Shown here one piece after another: positions 32,595 to 41,643 of a DNA stretch of 64,000 nt. How positions within the stretch are numbered: the stretch's first letter is position 1; the number at the start of each line of letters is the position of its first letter. A program made the position numbers and the translations under genes. The notes beneath the pieces are model-generated. The model did not search any database. It was not told where the DNA came from and saw only the letters and a program-made list of their open reading frames with translations. Source of the DNA: Arthrobacter sp. PM3 (GTDB lineage Bacteria; Actinomycetota; Actinomycetes; Actinomycetales; Micrococcaceae); NCBI RefSeq assembly GCF_003352915.1, contig NZ_CP022314.1, positions 2,236,043-2,300,042 of the forward strand. The letters run 5' to 3'.

Positions 32595-33890
32595 ATGACC
32601 ACCACCAACCACCCCCGCACCGCGCCGCCGGCCCGCGCCGCAACCCCGTCCGCTCCCTTCGGGACGGACGTCACCTGGACCAACTGGGGCGGCAACCAGA
32701 GCGCCACGCCGGCCTTCACGGTCCGGCCGCGGACCGAGCAGGAAGCGCTCGACGCCGTCCGGTTCGCCATCCGCGAAGGCCTGCCGGTGCGCGCCGTCGG
32801 CTCGGGGCACTCATCCTCCCCGCTCGTCCAGACGGGCGGGGTCCTGATGGACATGTCGGAGCTCTCGGCCATCACCGGGACCGACCCCGTGCGGCGCCGC
32901 GCGCGGGCCCTGGCCGGCACCACCATCCACTCCTTCGGCGATCCGCTATGGGAACAGGGGCTTGCCCTGGCCAACCAGGGCGACATCGACAAGCAGCAGA
33001 TCGCCGGGGCGCTGGCCACCAGCACCCACGGCTCCGGAAAGAACCTGGGCAGCTTTTCATCGGCCCTGCGCTGGGTCAGGCTCATCAACGGCCACGGCGA
33101 AATCGTCGAGATCGGCGAAGGGCAGCTCCGCGAACTCCGGGCCGCCCAGGTGGCCTTGGGAACACTCGGGATCTTCCTGGAGGTCGAACTTGAGGTAGCG
33201 GACCGCTACTACCTGCAGGAGGAGATCACGTACCCGACGTGGGCGGAGACCGCGGCCACCTGGCAGGCGGACATCGACGCGAACAGGCACTACTCCTTCC
33301 TGTGGTGCCCTGCGGAGGATTCGTGTGAGCTCCTGGACCTCCCCGGTTCCCCGGGCCAGGACATGACAAACCGCAGCTACACCAAGCGCTACAACATCGC
33401 CCAGGTCCAGGACGAGCGGGAACTCTCGTCCGCCGAGGGTGCCCGGCTCGACCGGTCCTACCGGATCTACCCGGGCGGATTCACCACACCGTTCCATGAG
33501 TTCGAGTACTTCGTGCCCAGCGAACACGGCCTGGAGGCCGTCGAAGCCATCCAGGACCTGATCCGCACCCGGCATTCCGACCAGAAGTACCCCGTGGAGG
33601 TCCGCTGGGTGAAGGCCGACGACGGCTACATGTCCCAGTTCCAGGGACGCGACAGCACGGTGATCACGCTGACCACCGAACCCGGAACCGACTACTGGCC
33701 GTTCTTCCGGGACGCGGACGCGGTGCTGCAGGACTTCGAACCGCGGGCCCACTGGGGCAAGATCCACTTCATGACACGGAGCCGCCTGGAGCGCGTCTAC
33801 CCGGAGCTTGACACCTTCATCCAGGTGCGCCGGGAGTTCGACCCCCGCGGGATGTTCCTGAACGACCACACCCGCGCGCTCGTCGGCTAA
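32595..33890 (+). CDS. D-arabinono-1,4-lactone oxidase family FAD enzyme
   Basis: The 431-residue protein has an FAD_binding_4 domain with GSGHSSSPL, where His72 is in the position used for covalent FAD in this family. A C-terminal ALO domain follows, with VEVRWVKADD and HWGKIHF. Family members oxidise sugar lactones or alditols. Its role with the guanidino-compound genes is unclear; it is 28 bases after the aldehyde dehydrogenase and overlaps the convergent XRE gene by 4 bases. Confidence 0.88.
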   Translation: MTTTNHPRTAPPARAATPSAPFGTDVTWTNWGGNQSATPAFTVRPRTEQEALDAVRFAIREGLPVRAVGSGHSSSPLVQTGGVLMDMSELSAITGTDPVRRRARALAGTTIHSFGDPLWEQGLALANQGDIDKQQIAGALATSTHGSGKNLGSFSSALRWVRLINGHGEIVEIGEGQLRELRAAQVALGTLGIFLEVELEVADRYYLQEEITYPTWAETAATWQADIDANRHYSFLWCPAEDSCELLDLPGSPGQDMTNRSYTKRYNIAQVQDERELSSAEGARLDRSYRIYPGGFTTPFHEFEYFVPSEHGLEAVEAIQDLIRTRHSDQKYPVEVRWVKADDGYMSQFQGRDSTVITLTTEPGTDYWPFFRDADAVLQDFEPRAHWGKIHFMTRSRLERVYPELDTFIQVRREFDPRGMFLNDHTRALVG

Positions 33891-34723
33891 ACCGCAGCGC
33901 TCATCAGGCGCTGCATCTGGACGCCGGCCCCGCTCCCCGGGGCCGGCGTGTAGACCACGATATGAAGATCGGGCCGGTCCGAGGGCGAGAGCTGATGGTG
34001 CTCGAGCTGGAGGACCCCCACTGCCGGGTGCTGGAAAAGCCGCTCACGGGATTCGAAGCCCAGGATGTCGTACCGGTCCCAGCCCTGCCGGAACTCCGGA
34101 CTGGTCTCCAGGAGCCGTTCCACCTGATACTTGATGTCCGGATCACCGAGGCGCTGTCCCGTCTCTGCCCGGAACTCCGCGAGGAACCGCTTGCTCGTGA
34201 CATCCCAGTCGGGAAGCAGGTCCCGGACATAAGGATCTGTGAACACCAGCCACAACAGATTGCGGTCCTGCGCGGCAACCGTGGCGATGTTGGGATAAAG
34301 CGCAGCGTAGGCCGTGTTCCAGCCGGCGACGCCCCAGTCGGGGAAGAGCGCGAACGCGGGGTTGGGGTCCAGGGCGTCCAGCAGCCGCTGGACATGCGCC
34401 GGCGCGGTGGCCGCGGCGGGACCGGCCGGAGCCGCGGCTGCGTAGCCGCCCAGCGACAGGACGTACGCCAGGCCGGTATCCGAAAGATGCAAGGAGCGGG
34501 AAATGGACTCCAGGACCTGACGGGACGGGCTGATGTCCCGGCCTTGCTCAAGCCACGTGTACCAGGTGACGCTGACCCCGGAGAGGAACGCGACCTCCTC
34601 GCGGCGGAGGCCGCGCTCGCGCCTGCGGGCCACCGGCGGGAGCCCGTAGTCGGCCCGCAGTGCCTGGTCCCGCCGGGCCCTGAGGAAGAGCCCGAGCTCC
34701 TTGCGCCGCTCAGAATTGTTCAC
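33887..34723 (-). CDS. XRE-family regulator with MmyB-like ligand domain
   Basis: The 278-residue protein has an N-terminal helix-turn-helix ([20 protein letters not shown]). A C-terminal MmyB-like PAS/ligand-binding domain begins near [21 protein letters not shown]. These regulators often repress a neighbouring enzyme gene. It starts at a GTG, is divergent from ilvD with 85 bases between them, and an inverted repeat lies in that gap. Confidence 0.88.
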   Translation of the reverse strand: MNNSERRKELGLFLRARRDQALRADYGLPPVARRRERGLRREEVAFLSGVSVTWYTWLEQGRDISPSRQVLESISRSLHLSDTGLAYVLSLGGYAAAAPAGPAAATAPAHVQRLLDALDPNPAFALFPDWGVAGWNTAYAALYPNIATVAAQDRNLLWLVFTDPYVRDLLPDWDVTSKRFLAEFRAETGQRLGDPDIKYQVERLLETSPEFRQGWDRYDILGFESRERLFQHPAVGVLQLEHHQLSPSDRPDLHIVVYTPAPGSGAGVQMQRLMSAAV

Positions 34724-34728
34724 CCGAG

Positions 34729-34763
34729 AATACTATTACTCTGGTACTCCCACTACTAGTATT
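34729..34763. promoter_or_regulatory. Inverted repeat in the XRE-ilvD promoter gap
   Basis: AATACTA (34729-34735) and TAGTATT (34757-34763) form perfect 7-base arms 21 bases apart, in an AT-rich stretch unlike its surroundings. The site begins 6 bases upstream of the XRE start codon, so it could be an autoregulatory operator. Confidence 0.5.
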
Positions 34764-34808
34764 AGCGCCGTCTTCCACGCGCCGGAAAGACCACGCAGGA
34801 TGGTATCC

Positions 34809-36668
34809 ATGCCTGCACTCCGCTCAAAAACAGTCACCCACGGCCGCAACATGGCCGGAGCCCGCGCACTGCTGCGCGCCTCCGGCGTCGCCAACTCAGA
34901 CATCGGCAAGCCCATCATCGCCGTGGCCAACTCCTTCACCGAATTCGTACCCGGCCACACCCACCTCGCCCCCGTGGGCCGGATCGTCTCCGACGCGATC
35001 CTCGCCGCCGGCGCCGTCCCGCGCGAATTCAACACCATCGCCGTGGACGACGGCATTGCCATGGGCCACTCGGGAATGCTCTACTCCCTGCCCTCCCGGG
35101 ACCTGATCGCCGACTCGGTTGAATACATGGTCAACGCCCACTGCGCCGATGCACTGGTCTGCATCTCCAACTGCGACAAGATCACCCCCGGCATGCTCAT
35201 GGCCGCGCTGCGCCTGAACATCCCGGTGGTGTTCGTCTCCGGCGGCCCCATGGAGGCCGGCCGCGTGACCCTGACCGACGGGTCCGTACGCTCCCTGGAC
35301 CTGGTGAACGCGATCGCCGACGCCGTCGACGAATCCATCTCCGACGCCGACATCAACCTCATCGAAGAGAACGCCTGCCCCACCTGCGGTTCCTGCTCCG
35401 GCATGTTCACGGCCAACTCCATGAACTGCCTCGCCGAGGCCATCGGCCTGGCCCTGCCGGGCAACGGCTCCGTGCTGGCCACCCACACCGCGCGCAAGGC
35501 GCTCTACGAGAAAGCCGGCCGCACCGTCGTCGAACTGGTGAAGCGCTATTACGACGGCGACGACGACTCCGTGCTGCCGCGCTCCATCGCCACCGCGAAG
35601 GCTTTCGACAACGCCATGGCCCTGGACATCTCCATGGGCGGCTCCACCAACACCATCCTGCACCTGCTGGCCGCGGCCCAGGAGGCAGGCGTGGACTACG
35701 GCCTGGCCGAGATGGACGCCAAGTCCCGCCAAGTGCCTTGCCTGGCCAAGGTGGCCCCGAACGTCGCCAAGGACAAGACCTATTACATGGAGGACGTCCA
35801 CCGCGCCGGCGGCATCCCTGCCCTGCTGGGCGAGCTGAACCGCGGCGGACTCCTGCACAAGGACGTCCACTCCGTGCACTCCGCCGACCTGGACGGCTGG
35901 CTGGATGACTGGGACATCCGCGGCGGCAAGGCCACCGAGGAAGCCAAGGCGTTGTGGCACGCGGCTCCCGGGGGCGTCCGCTCCTCCACCGCGTTCTCCC
36001 AGTCGAACGAGTGGACCTCTCTGGACACCGACGCCGCGGAAGGCTGCATCCGGTCCGTGGAGCACGCCTACTCCAAGGACGGCGGGCTGGCCGTGCTCCG
36101 CGGCAACGTGGCCGCCGACGGCGCCGTGGTGAAGACCGCCGGCGTGGACGAATCCATCTGGACCTTCGAAGGTCCGGCCGTTGTGTGCGAGTCCCAGGAC
36201 GAAGCCGTCGAGAAGATCCTGAACAAGACCATCAAGGAAGGCGACGTGGTGGTCATCCGTTACGAAGGCCCCAGGGGCGGTCCGGGCATGCAGGAAATGC
36301 TTTACCCGACGTCGTTCCTCAAGGGCCGCGGCCTCGGCAAGAAGTGCGCGCTCATCACGGACGGCCGCTTCTCCGGCGGTACCTCCGGCCTGTCGATCGG
36401 GCACATCTCCCCGGAGGCTGCCTCCGGCGGCACCATCGCCCTGGTGGAGGATGGCGACATCATCAGCATCGACATCACGCAGCGCTCCCTCCAGTTGCAG
36501 GTCTCCGACGAGGTTCTCGCCGAACGCCGGGAAAAACTGGAAGTCAATGGCGGTTACAAGCCCAAGGACCGGGACCGTCAGGTCTCCGCGGCGCTGCGCG
36601 CCTACGCGGCCATGGCCCTGTCCGCGGACAAGGGCGCCGTCCGCGACGTCTCCCTCGTGGAGCGCTAA
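34809..36668 (+). CDS. ilvD: Dihydroxy-acid dehydratase
   Basis: The 619-residue enzyme catalyses the third common step of valine and isoleucine synthesis, dehydrating dihydroxy acids. Conserved features are the cluster-ligand cysteines in [12 protein letters not shown] and [16 protein letters not shown], and [14 protein letters not shown] near the C-terminus. Length is standard. ATG 34809 follows AGGA; ATG 34800 is an alternative with three more residues. It stands apart from other ilv genes and ends with a strong terminator. Confidence 0.96.
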   Translation: MPALRSKTVTHGRNMAGARALLRASGVANSDIGKPIIAVANSFTEFVPGHTHLAPVGRIVSDAILAAGAVPREFNTIAVDDGIAMGHSGMLYSLPSRDLIADSVEYMVNAHCADALVCISNCDKITPGMLMAALRLNIPVVFVSGGPMEAGRVTLTDGSVRSLDLVNAIADAVDESISDADINLIEENACPTCGSCSGMFTANSMNCLAEAIGLALPGNGSVLATHTARKALYEKAGRTVVELVKRYYDGDDDSVLPRSIATAKAFDNAMALDISMGGSTNTILHLLAAAQEAGVDYGLAEMDAKSRQVPCLAKVAPNVAKDKTYYMEDVHRAGGIPALLGELNRGGLLHKDVHSVHSADLDGWLDDWDIRGGKATEEAKALWHAAPGGVRSSTAFSQSNEWTSLDTDAAEGCIRSVEHAYSKDGGLAVLRGNVAADGAVVKTAGVDESIWTFEGPAVVCESQDEAVEKILNKTIKEGDVVVIRYEGPRGGPGMQEMLYPTSFLKGRGLGKKCALITDGRFSGGTSGLSIGHISPEAASGGTIALVEDGDIISIDITQRSLQLQVSDEVLAERREKLEVNGGYKPKDRDRQVSAALRAYAAMALSADKGAVRDVSLVER

Positions 36669-36710
36669 GCGCACCACGCACCCCGGCGTGCTTCGGAGTT
36701 AATCCACAAA

Positions 36711-36756
36711 CGTACGGCCCCGCCCCCCGGAGTCAGGGGAGCGGGGCCGTACGGGC
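36711..36756. terminator. Terminator between ilvD and the convergent permease
   Basis: CGTACGGCCCCGC pairs with GCGGGGCCGTACG, extended by CCCC/GGGG inward, and is followed by GGCTTT on the plus strand. It can serve both converging genes. Confidence 0.92.
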
Positions 36757-36786
36757 TTTAAAGGACCGGTTCTTGGCCGGTTGTTC

Positions 36787-38355
36787 TTACTCGGGAACCA
36801 CCAGAGCGGGGGTGTCCTGCCGGATGGTTTCGCCGCGGAAGAAGCCGGGGTGCAGCTTGGCGGTCAAGAGCATGATGAACGCGCCCAGGGCGAGGATGCC
36901 GACGCCCAGGATGAACACCAGGCCCACGCCGAAGACTTCCGAGCCGCTGCCGAATTCCGGTGCCCAGCTGTCCACGGCCGTCTGGATGAAGACCACGGTG
37001 AGGACCAGGCCGCCCAGGACCGGGAACAGGAGCCGCATGAAGAAGTTGCGGACGCTGCTGAACAGGCTGTGCCGGAAGTACCACGTGCAGGCGAACGCCG
37101 TGAGGCCGTAGTAGAAGCAGATCATCAGGCCCAGGGCCAGGATGGTGTCGTTCAGGACGTTTTCGCTGACCACCTTCATGATGGCGTAGAAGCCGCCGGA
37201 GATCAGGCCCGCCACCACGGTTGCGTAGCCGGGGGAGCCGAACCGCTTGCTGACCGTGGCGAAACGCGGCGGCAGGGCACGGTAGTGGCTCATGGCCAGG
37301 AGGCTGCGGGCCGGGGACGCCATGGTGGACTGCAGGGACGACGCCGTGCCGGAGAGTACGGCGAGGGACATCAGGATGGCCAGCGGACCCATGACCGGCG
37401 AGGCCAGGGCGGCGAAGATGTTCGACTGGTTGTCCGGGTTGTTCAGGCCGATGCCGTCAGCGCCGGTGCCGGCCACCATCATGGTCGCCACGATGACGAT
37501 GAGGTAGAGGGCCAGGACGGCTACCGCCGTCGTCGTCCCCGCCTTGCCCGCTGTGCCCTTGCCGCCCTTGGTTTCCTCGTTGACCGTCAGGCACACGTCC
37601 CAGCCCCAGTAAACGAAGACCGCCAGCGACATACCCGCGGTGAACTGCTCGAAGCTTTCGATCTTGGCGGGGTTGAACCAATCCCAGCTGAACGCGAGGG
37701 AGGATCCGGCGTCGCCGGCCGCGGCGTGGGTGAGCGCCATGATGACGAAGACGCCCAGCACCAGCACCTGGAACCCGACCATGCTGTACTGCACGAGCTT
37801 GGTTGCGTGCAGGCCGCGGTAGCTGACCCAGACGGCCAGGGCCACGAACACGAGGCAGGTCACGATGTTCAGGGCCGTGTTGGAGGTCAGGTCCGCGAGG
37901 TCCGGGTTGTTGAACACCTGGGCCAGGAAGAGGTAGAAGAAGTCCACCGCCACGCCGGCGAGGTTGGACAGGACGATGATGTTGGCGGCCAGGAGACCCC
38001 AGCCTCCCATCCAGCCGACCCACGGGCCGAACGCTTTCGTGGCCCACGTGAACGTGGTGCCGCTGTCCGGCGAGTCGGCGTTCAGTTCCCGGTAGGCGAA
38101 CGCCACCAGGATCATCGGGATGAACGCGACAATGAAAATTGCCGGCAGCTGCACGCCGACGGCGCCGACGGCGGGACCCAGTGAGCTGGTCAGGCTGTAG
38201 GCCGGCGCCACCGAGGAGATGCCTAGGACGACGACGGCGAGCAGGCCCAGCTGGCCGCCTTTGAGGCCCTTGCCCGTGATGCCGTGTTTGGACCCGGCCG
38301 GATCGACGACGTCGTGCGTTGTGGTGCCGTCTTTACGGCCGATAGTCTGACTCAT
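36787..38355 (-). CDS. APC-superfamily amino acid/amine permease
   Basis: The 522-residue membrane protein has about 12 hydrophobic segments. The N-terminal helix carries APC signature elements (LAVVVLGISSVAPAYSLTSS) and a PDSGTTFTWA loop. A substrate is not readable; APC carriers of this type take up amino acids or polyamines. ATG 38355 is chosen because CAGGAAACAGG precedes it and it gives the usual short tail MSQTIGRKDG. Two palindromic sites upstream suggest repression by an unlinked regulator. Confidence 0.9.
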   Translation of the reverse strand: MSQTIGRKDGTTTHDVVDPAGSKHGITGKGLKGGQLGLLAVVVLGISSVAPAYSLTSSLGPAVGAVGVQLPAIFIVAFIPMILVAFAYRELNADSPDSGTTFTWATKAFGPWVGWMGGWGLLAANIIVLSNLAGVAVDFFYLFLAQVFNNPDLADLTSNTALNIVTCLVFVALAVWVSYRGLHATKLVQYSMVGFQVLVLGVFVIMALTHAAAGDAGSSLAFSWDWFNPAKIESFEQFTAGMSLAVFVYWGWDVCLTVNEETKGGKGTAGKAGTTTAVAVLALYLIVIVATMMVAGTGADGIGLNNPDNQSNIFAALASPVMGPLAILMSLAVLSGTASSLQSTMASPARSLLAMSHYRALPPRFATVSKRFGSPGYATVVAGLISGGFYAIMKVVSENVLNDTILALGLMICFYYGLTAFACTWYFRHSLFSSVRNFFMRLLFPVLGGLVLTVVFIQTAVDSWAPEFGSGSEVFGVGLVFILGVGILALGAFIMLLTAKLHPGFFRGETIRQDTPALVVPE

Positions 38356-38447
38356 TGCTGACCTGTTTCCTGGGGAGTGGACGGTTGCTGTTGGGTGGAG
38401 CCCGGGGATTCCGATCACGGTTACTTCGGTGAGACGGGCGTCACAGA

Positions 38448-38464
38448 AATGAACAAGGTTCATT
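38448..38464. promoter_or_regulatory. Palindromic operator A upstream of the APC permease
   Basis: AATGAAC and GTTCATT are perfect 7-base inverted arms around AAG. The site lies about 93 bases upstream of the permease ATG. Confidence 0.6.
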
Positions 38465-38503
38465 TAGTATCGGGGGTGGGTTCAGTAAGGGGCAAGACCT
38501 AAT

Positions 38504-38518
38504 ATGAATAAAGTTCAT
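38504..38518. promoter_or_regulatory. Palindromic operator B upstream of the APC permease
   Basis: ATGAAT-AAA-GTTCAT matches operator A with one arm mismatch, and its centre is 55 bases away. The pair lies between the divergent permease and GyrI-like genes and could act on either. Confidence 0.55.
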
Positions 38519-38583
38519 TTATTTATTCGGCGGCGGGCCGTTAGGCCCTAGACCGCGGAAGGGTCGCGGCAGACTCTGGGCCT

Positions 38584-39075
38584 ATGAGTGGAACGAACGG
38601 CCCGGTCCCGGACATCAAGTCCGCCCACCTGAAGGAACAGCCGACGGCGGTGGTGCGTGAGACCGTGCCCATGTCCGCACTGCGGGGCTTCTTCGACCGC
38701 GCCTTCGGTGCCGTTATAGGCGCCGTGCAGCAGCAACATGTCCAGCTGGCAGGGCCCCCGTTCGCCCTCTACCGCGGGATGCCGACCGACGTCGTGGACG
38801 TCGAGGCCGGGTTCCCGCTCGCCGCGCCGTTCACAAGCACAGGCGGGGAGGGCGGGCCCGTTACCGCCGGAACGCTTCCCGCGGGGAAAGCGTACGAGGC
38901 GATGCACATCGGCCCCTATGCCACGCTCCAGCAGACGTACGGCGCCATCATGGCGCGGATGCAGGCGGACGGCGTGACCCCGGCCGGGACCATGTGGGAG
39001 TACTACCTCAGCGACCCGGGTGCCGAGCCGGACCCGGCGAAATGGCAGACCCTGGTGGTCTGGCCGGTCGCCTGA
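38584..39075 (+). CDS. GyrI-like/effector-binding domain protein
   Basis: The 163-residue protein resembles the GyrI-like (AraC effector-binding, SOUL-like) small-molecule-binding domain. Typical elements are the N-terminal PTAVVRETVPMSALRGFFDR helix, an ALYRGMP strand, and the C-terminal MWEYYLSDPGAEPDPAKWQT. No DNA-binding domain is attached. The ligand is unknown. It is divergent from the APC permease with the two palindromes between. Confidence 0.82.
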   Translation: MSGTNGPVPDIKSAHLKEQPTAVVRETVPMSALRGFFDRAFGAVIGAVQQQHVQLAGPPFALYRGMPTDVVDVEAGFPLAAPFTSTGGEGGPVTAGTLPAGKAYEAMHIGPYATLQQTYGAIMARMQADGVTPAGTMWEYYLSDPGAEPDPAKWQTLVVWPVA

Positions 39076-39225
39076 ATTGCGGCCTTCAACCCGGCGCCAG
39101 AGAGCCGCAAAAGACTCATACTGTCTGATTGGCCACACTATTCTTCAACTCCGTGCATAATGTCCTAAACTGCTTCACTGAGGTGCCTGAAATGGCGCTG
39201 CGCAGCAACGAAAGTGAACCCTGAT

Positions 39226-39528
39226 ATGGCTACCGATTACGACGCCCCACGCAAGACAGAAGAAGAGTCTCCCGCTGAGTCGCTGGAGGCCCTGCAGGCG
39301 TCCCGTGGCGGCGGCGCCCAGACTGCCGTGATCGACGTCGATGAGAACGACACCGCGGAAGGCATCGATCTTCCGGGTGCGGATCTGTCCGGCGAAGAGC
39401 TGACCGTCATTGTTGTTCCCGAGCAGTCCGACGAATTCACCTGCTCCTCCTGCTTCCTGGTCCGTCACCGGTCTCAGGTCGCCCGTGAAAAGAACGGCAT
39501 GAAGTACTGCCGCGACTGCGAAGGCTAA
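39226..39528 (+). CDS. DUF4193 protein with Cys4 motif
   Basis: The 100-residue protein matches the actinobacterial DUF4193 family, whose members begin MATDYDAPR. An acidic N-terminal two-thirds is followed by a zinc-ribbon-like Cys4 cluster, CSSC and CRDC. ATG 39226 gives the family's standard start. The function is unknown; the Cys4 element suggests zinc binding. Two hairpins follow. Confidence 0.92.
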   Translation: MATDYDAPRKTEEESPAESLEALQASRGGGAQTAVIDVDENDTAEGIDLPGADLSGEELTVIVVPEQSDEFTCSSCFLVRHRSQVAREKNGMKYCRDCEG

Positions 39529-39580
39529 ATTCCTTCCACCGTTCCGGCTGCTTCCAGCAGCCGGTGACACAGCAGCGCCA

Positions 39581-39619
39581 CATGAAGCGCCGGACCCGCA
39601 AGGGGACCGGCGCTTCATG
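39581..39619 (+). terminator. Terminator after DUF4193 gene
   Basis: CATGAAGCGCCGG pairs with CCGGCGCTTCATG, with CCC/GGG inside. A smaller hairpin (CCGGCTGCT/AGCAGCCGG) precedes it at about 39544. Confidence 0.88.
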
Positions 39620-39690
39620 CGTTCCTAACGGTTGGGCGCCAATCCCGACGCAGCCCTCGCCAGCCGGCCCGGCCGCTCCTACCCTTGAAC

Positions 39691-39742
39691 TGTCACATCG
39701 TGCTATCACATCGCGCTATCACATCGCTCTGTCACATTGCTC
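39691..39742 (+). repeat. Four 13-bp tandem repeats
   Basis: TGTCACATCGTGC, TATCACATCGCGC, TATCACATCGCTC and TGTCACATTGCTC follow without gaps. The array ends 15 bases before the TTG start of the AMIN-like gene, so it lies in its promoter or 5' leader. Confidence 0.9.
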
Positions 39743-39757
39743 GAGGGGGTGGCCGCT

Positions 39758-40333
39758 TTGAAGGGCTCCCGGTTGAATATTTCCGAATTCCGGAAGTTCC
39801 GCGCATTGCTTGCGGCACTGCTGATGGCTGTGGGCCTGGGGGTGCTGGCCCCCGGCCCGGCCGCCGCAGACCCCTACTGTGGGCAGGTCTGGGGTTCGCT
39901 GGCCAAGACGGATCCGGCCATGAGCCAGGCCAAGGTGGTCAACGTCCGGACCGGACAGCATTACTGTTTCGACCGCCTGGTGGTCGACCTGAACGGTCCC
40001 GCGCCCGGCTACACTGTGCGGTACGTGCCCCAGGTGGTGCAGGACGGCTCGGGCCTGCCGGTTCCGCTGCGGGGCCAGGCGTTCATCCAGGTGACGGTCA
40101 ACGCGCCAGCCTATGATGACGCCGGCAAGCCCACTTACACCCCGGCCGACAAGAATGAACTCTCCAACGTGACCGGCTACCAGACCTTCCGCCAGGTGGC
40201 GTGGGCGGGCAGCTTCGAAGGCTACAGCAGCATGGGCCTTGGAGTCCGCGCGCGGCTGCCGTTCCGGGTCTTCACCTTGGCCGGGCCCGGCACAGGGTCA
40301 CGGCTCGTGGTGGACGTGGCGCACTTCTGGTAA
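39758..40333 (+). CDS. Secreted AMIN-like domain protein
   Basis: The 191-residue protein has a signal peptide ending GPAAA. A beta-sandwich of the AMIN-like type follows, with conserved YCFDRLVVDLNG, YTVRYVPQV and a terminal SRLVVDVAHFW. Such domains are found in exported actinobacterial proteins and may bind cell wall. TTG 39758 is chosen because GAGGGGG lies 9 bases upstream; in-frame GTG 39749 and TTG 39737 are alternatives. Confidence 0.8.
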   Translation: MKGSRLNISEFRKFRALLAALLMAVGLGVLAPGPAAADPYCGQVWGSLAKTDPAMSQAKVVNVRTGQHYCFDRLVVDLNGPAPGYTVRYVPQVVQDGSGLPVPLRGQAFIQVTVNAPAYDDAGKPTYTPADKNELSNVTGYQTFRQVAWAGSFEGYSSMGLGVRARLPFRVFTLAGPGTGSRLVVDVAHFW

Positions 40334-40370
40334 GGCTGACTGCGCCCGGCCGACCGGCGGCCGGCGGCGG

Positions 40371-40757
40371 CTACAGCGAGCCGAGTTCGGCCCGCAGCGG
40401 GTAGTCCCGGCCGTCGAGCACGAGCTGGGTGCAGGATCCTGATTCGCGGTTGAGCACGATCGGTGCCATGAGGTTCACGGTGGTGGAGCCGGGGGCGTGG
40501 TTGACCACGATCAGTACCTGGGCGTCGGAAGCGTGCGCCAGGCCCAGCGCATCCAGGGCCGCTGCCGGAACCGGGGGAGCGTAGCTGGGCGCGAAGATGG
40601 CGGCGTCGGCCAGGAACAGGCGCATCCCGGAGCCCGACTCCAGGGCGTACAGGCCGGCGGCACCCTCGACGCTGCGGAGAGTGAAGTCGTGCAGGTTTTC
40701 GAAGCCCGGCATGGGCGCGGTGAACGTGACGGGCGTGTTCAGCACGGCAGTGCTCAC
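40371..40757 (-). CDS. fliW: Flagellar assembly factor FliW
   Basis: The 128-residue protein is recognised as FliW by PGFENLHDFTL, the central LFLADAAIFAPSY region, and VNLMAPIVLNRES. FliW binds flagellin and, in Bacillus, antagonises the RNA-binding protein CsrA. Its ATG overlaps the flgL stop by 4 bases, making it the last gene of the flgN-flgK-flgL-fliW operon. No csrA is visible in the window. Confidence 0.93.
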   Translation of the reverse strand: MSTAVLNTPVTFTAPMPGFENLHDFTLRSVEGAAGLYALESGSGMRLFLADAAIFAPSYAPPVPAAALDALGLAHASDAQVLIVVNHAPGSTTVNLMAPIVLNRESGSCTQLVLDGRDYPLRAELGSL

Positions 40758-41638
40758 CGCAGGAAGTCCATCAGCGTGGGCTGCAGCACCCGTGCCGTCG
40801 CGGCCAGGGCCACCTGGTAGTTGGTCTCCTGCAGCTTCAGGTCCATGATGACGCTGCCGAGGTCCGCCTTTTCTATGCCGGTACGCTGTGCATCCAACGT
40901 GGCCTCCAATTCTGTGTTGACGTTGCCCGCACGTTCCAGCTGTGCCTGGCGTGTTCCTATCTCAGCACGTCCGTTGACAACATTTTTGAACGAAGCATCC
41001 AGGGCTGCAAGACGCGGGGTGATGTCCGCGCCGTTTTTTAGGTCGGCGGCGATCTTTCCCACGGTATCGAAAACCGAGCCGGCGCCGTCGCCGAAGACCG
41101 CGGCGCCATCCGCATCCACCCGTACTGTCTGGGTGGGGCTGATGCGGCGCTCCACGGAGGAACCGGCAACGCCCTGGAAGGCCGGAGGTGTGCCCGTGAA
41201 GGCGCTGGCGGCGTCGGAACTTCCCGCGAAAATGTTGCGACCCAGATGCTTGCTGTTGGCGATCGAGAGGAGGTCGTCGTTGAGGGACTCCAGTTCGATG
41301 GCGATGGCGTCCTTGCCGGACTGGTTCAGCGACCCGTTGCCCGCCATGACGGTGAGGTCCTGGACGCGGAGCATGATGTTGGTGGCCTGTTCCAGGGCGG
41401 AATCCGCCGCCGTGAGCCAGGTGTTGCCGTCGTCGATGTTCCGGCCGTACTGGGCGGTGGCCGCCTGCCTGGAACGAACATCGAGCGCCTGTGCGGTGGC
41501 TGCCGGATCATCCGAGGGGCGGGAGATCTTGTCGAGGGAGGCGGCCTTGTCCTGCAGTTCGGCCAGCTTCGCCTGCTGGGTCTGCAGCGTCCGCTGGGCG
41601 GCCGCGCTCATGGTCAGGTTCGTCACCCGGTTCAACAT
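40754..41638 (-). CDS. flgL: Flagellar hook-associated protein 3
   Basis: The 294-residue protein is a flagellin-like hook-filament junction protein. The N-terminal coiled coil (MLNRVTNLTMSAAAQRTLQ) contains the KISRPSDDPAATAQAL motif, and a matching C-terminal helical segment (VIMDLKLQETNYQVALAATAR) completes it. It assembles with FlgK between hook and filament. It follows flgK by 5 bases. Confidence 0.94.
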   Translation of the reverse strand: MLNRVTNLTMSAAAQRTLQTQQAKLAELQDKAASLDKISRPSDDPAATAQALDVRSRQAATAQYGRNIDDGNTWLTAADSALEQATNIMLRVQDLTVMAGNGSLNQSGKDAIAIELESLNDDLLSIANSKHLGRNIFAGSSDAASAFTGTPPAFQGVAGSSVERRISPTQTVRVDADGAAVFGDGAGSVFDTVGKIAADLKNGADITPRLAALDASFKNVVNGRAEIGTRQAQLERAGNVNTELEATLDAQRTGIEKADLGSVIMDLKLQETNYQVALAATARVLQPTLMDFLR

Positions 41639-41643
41639 GGTGG

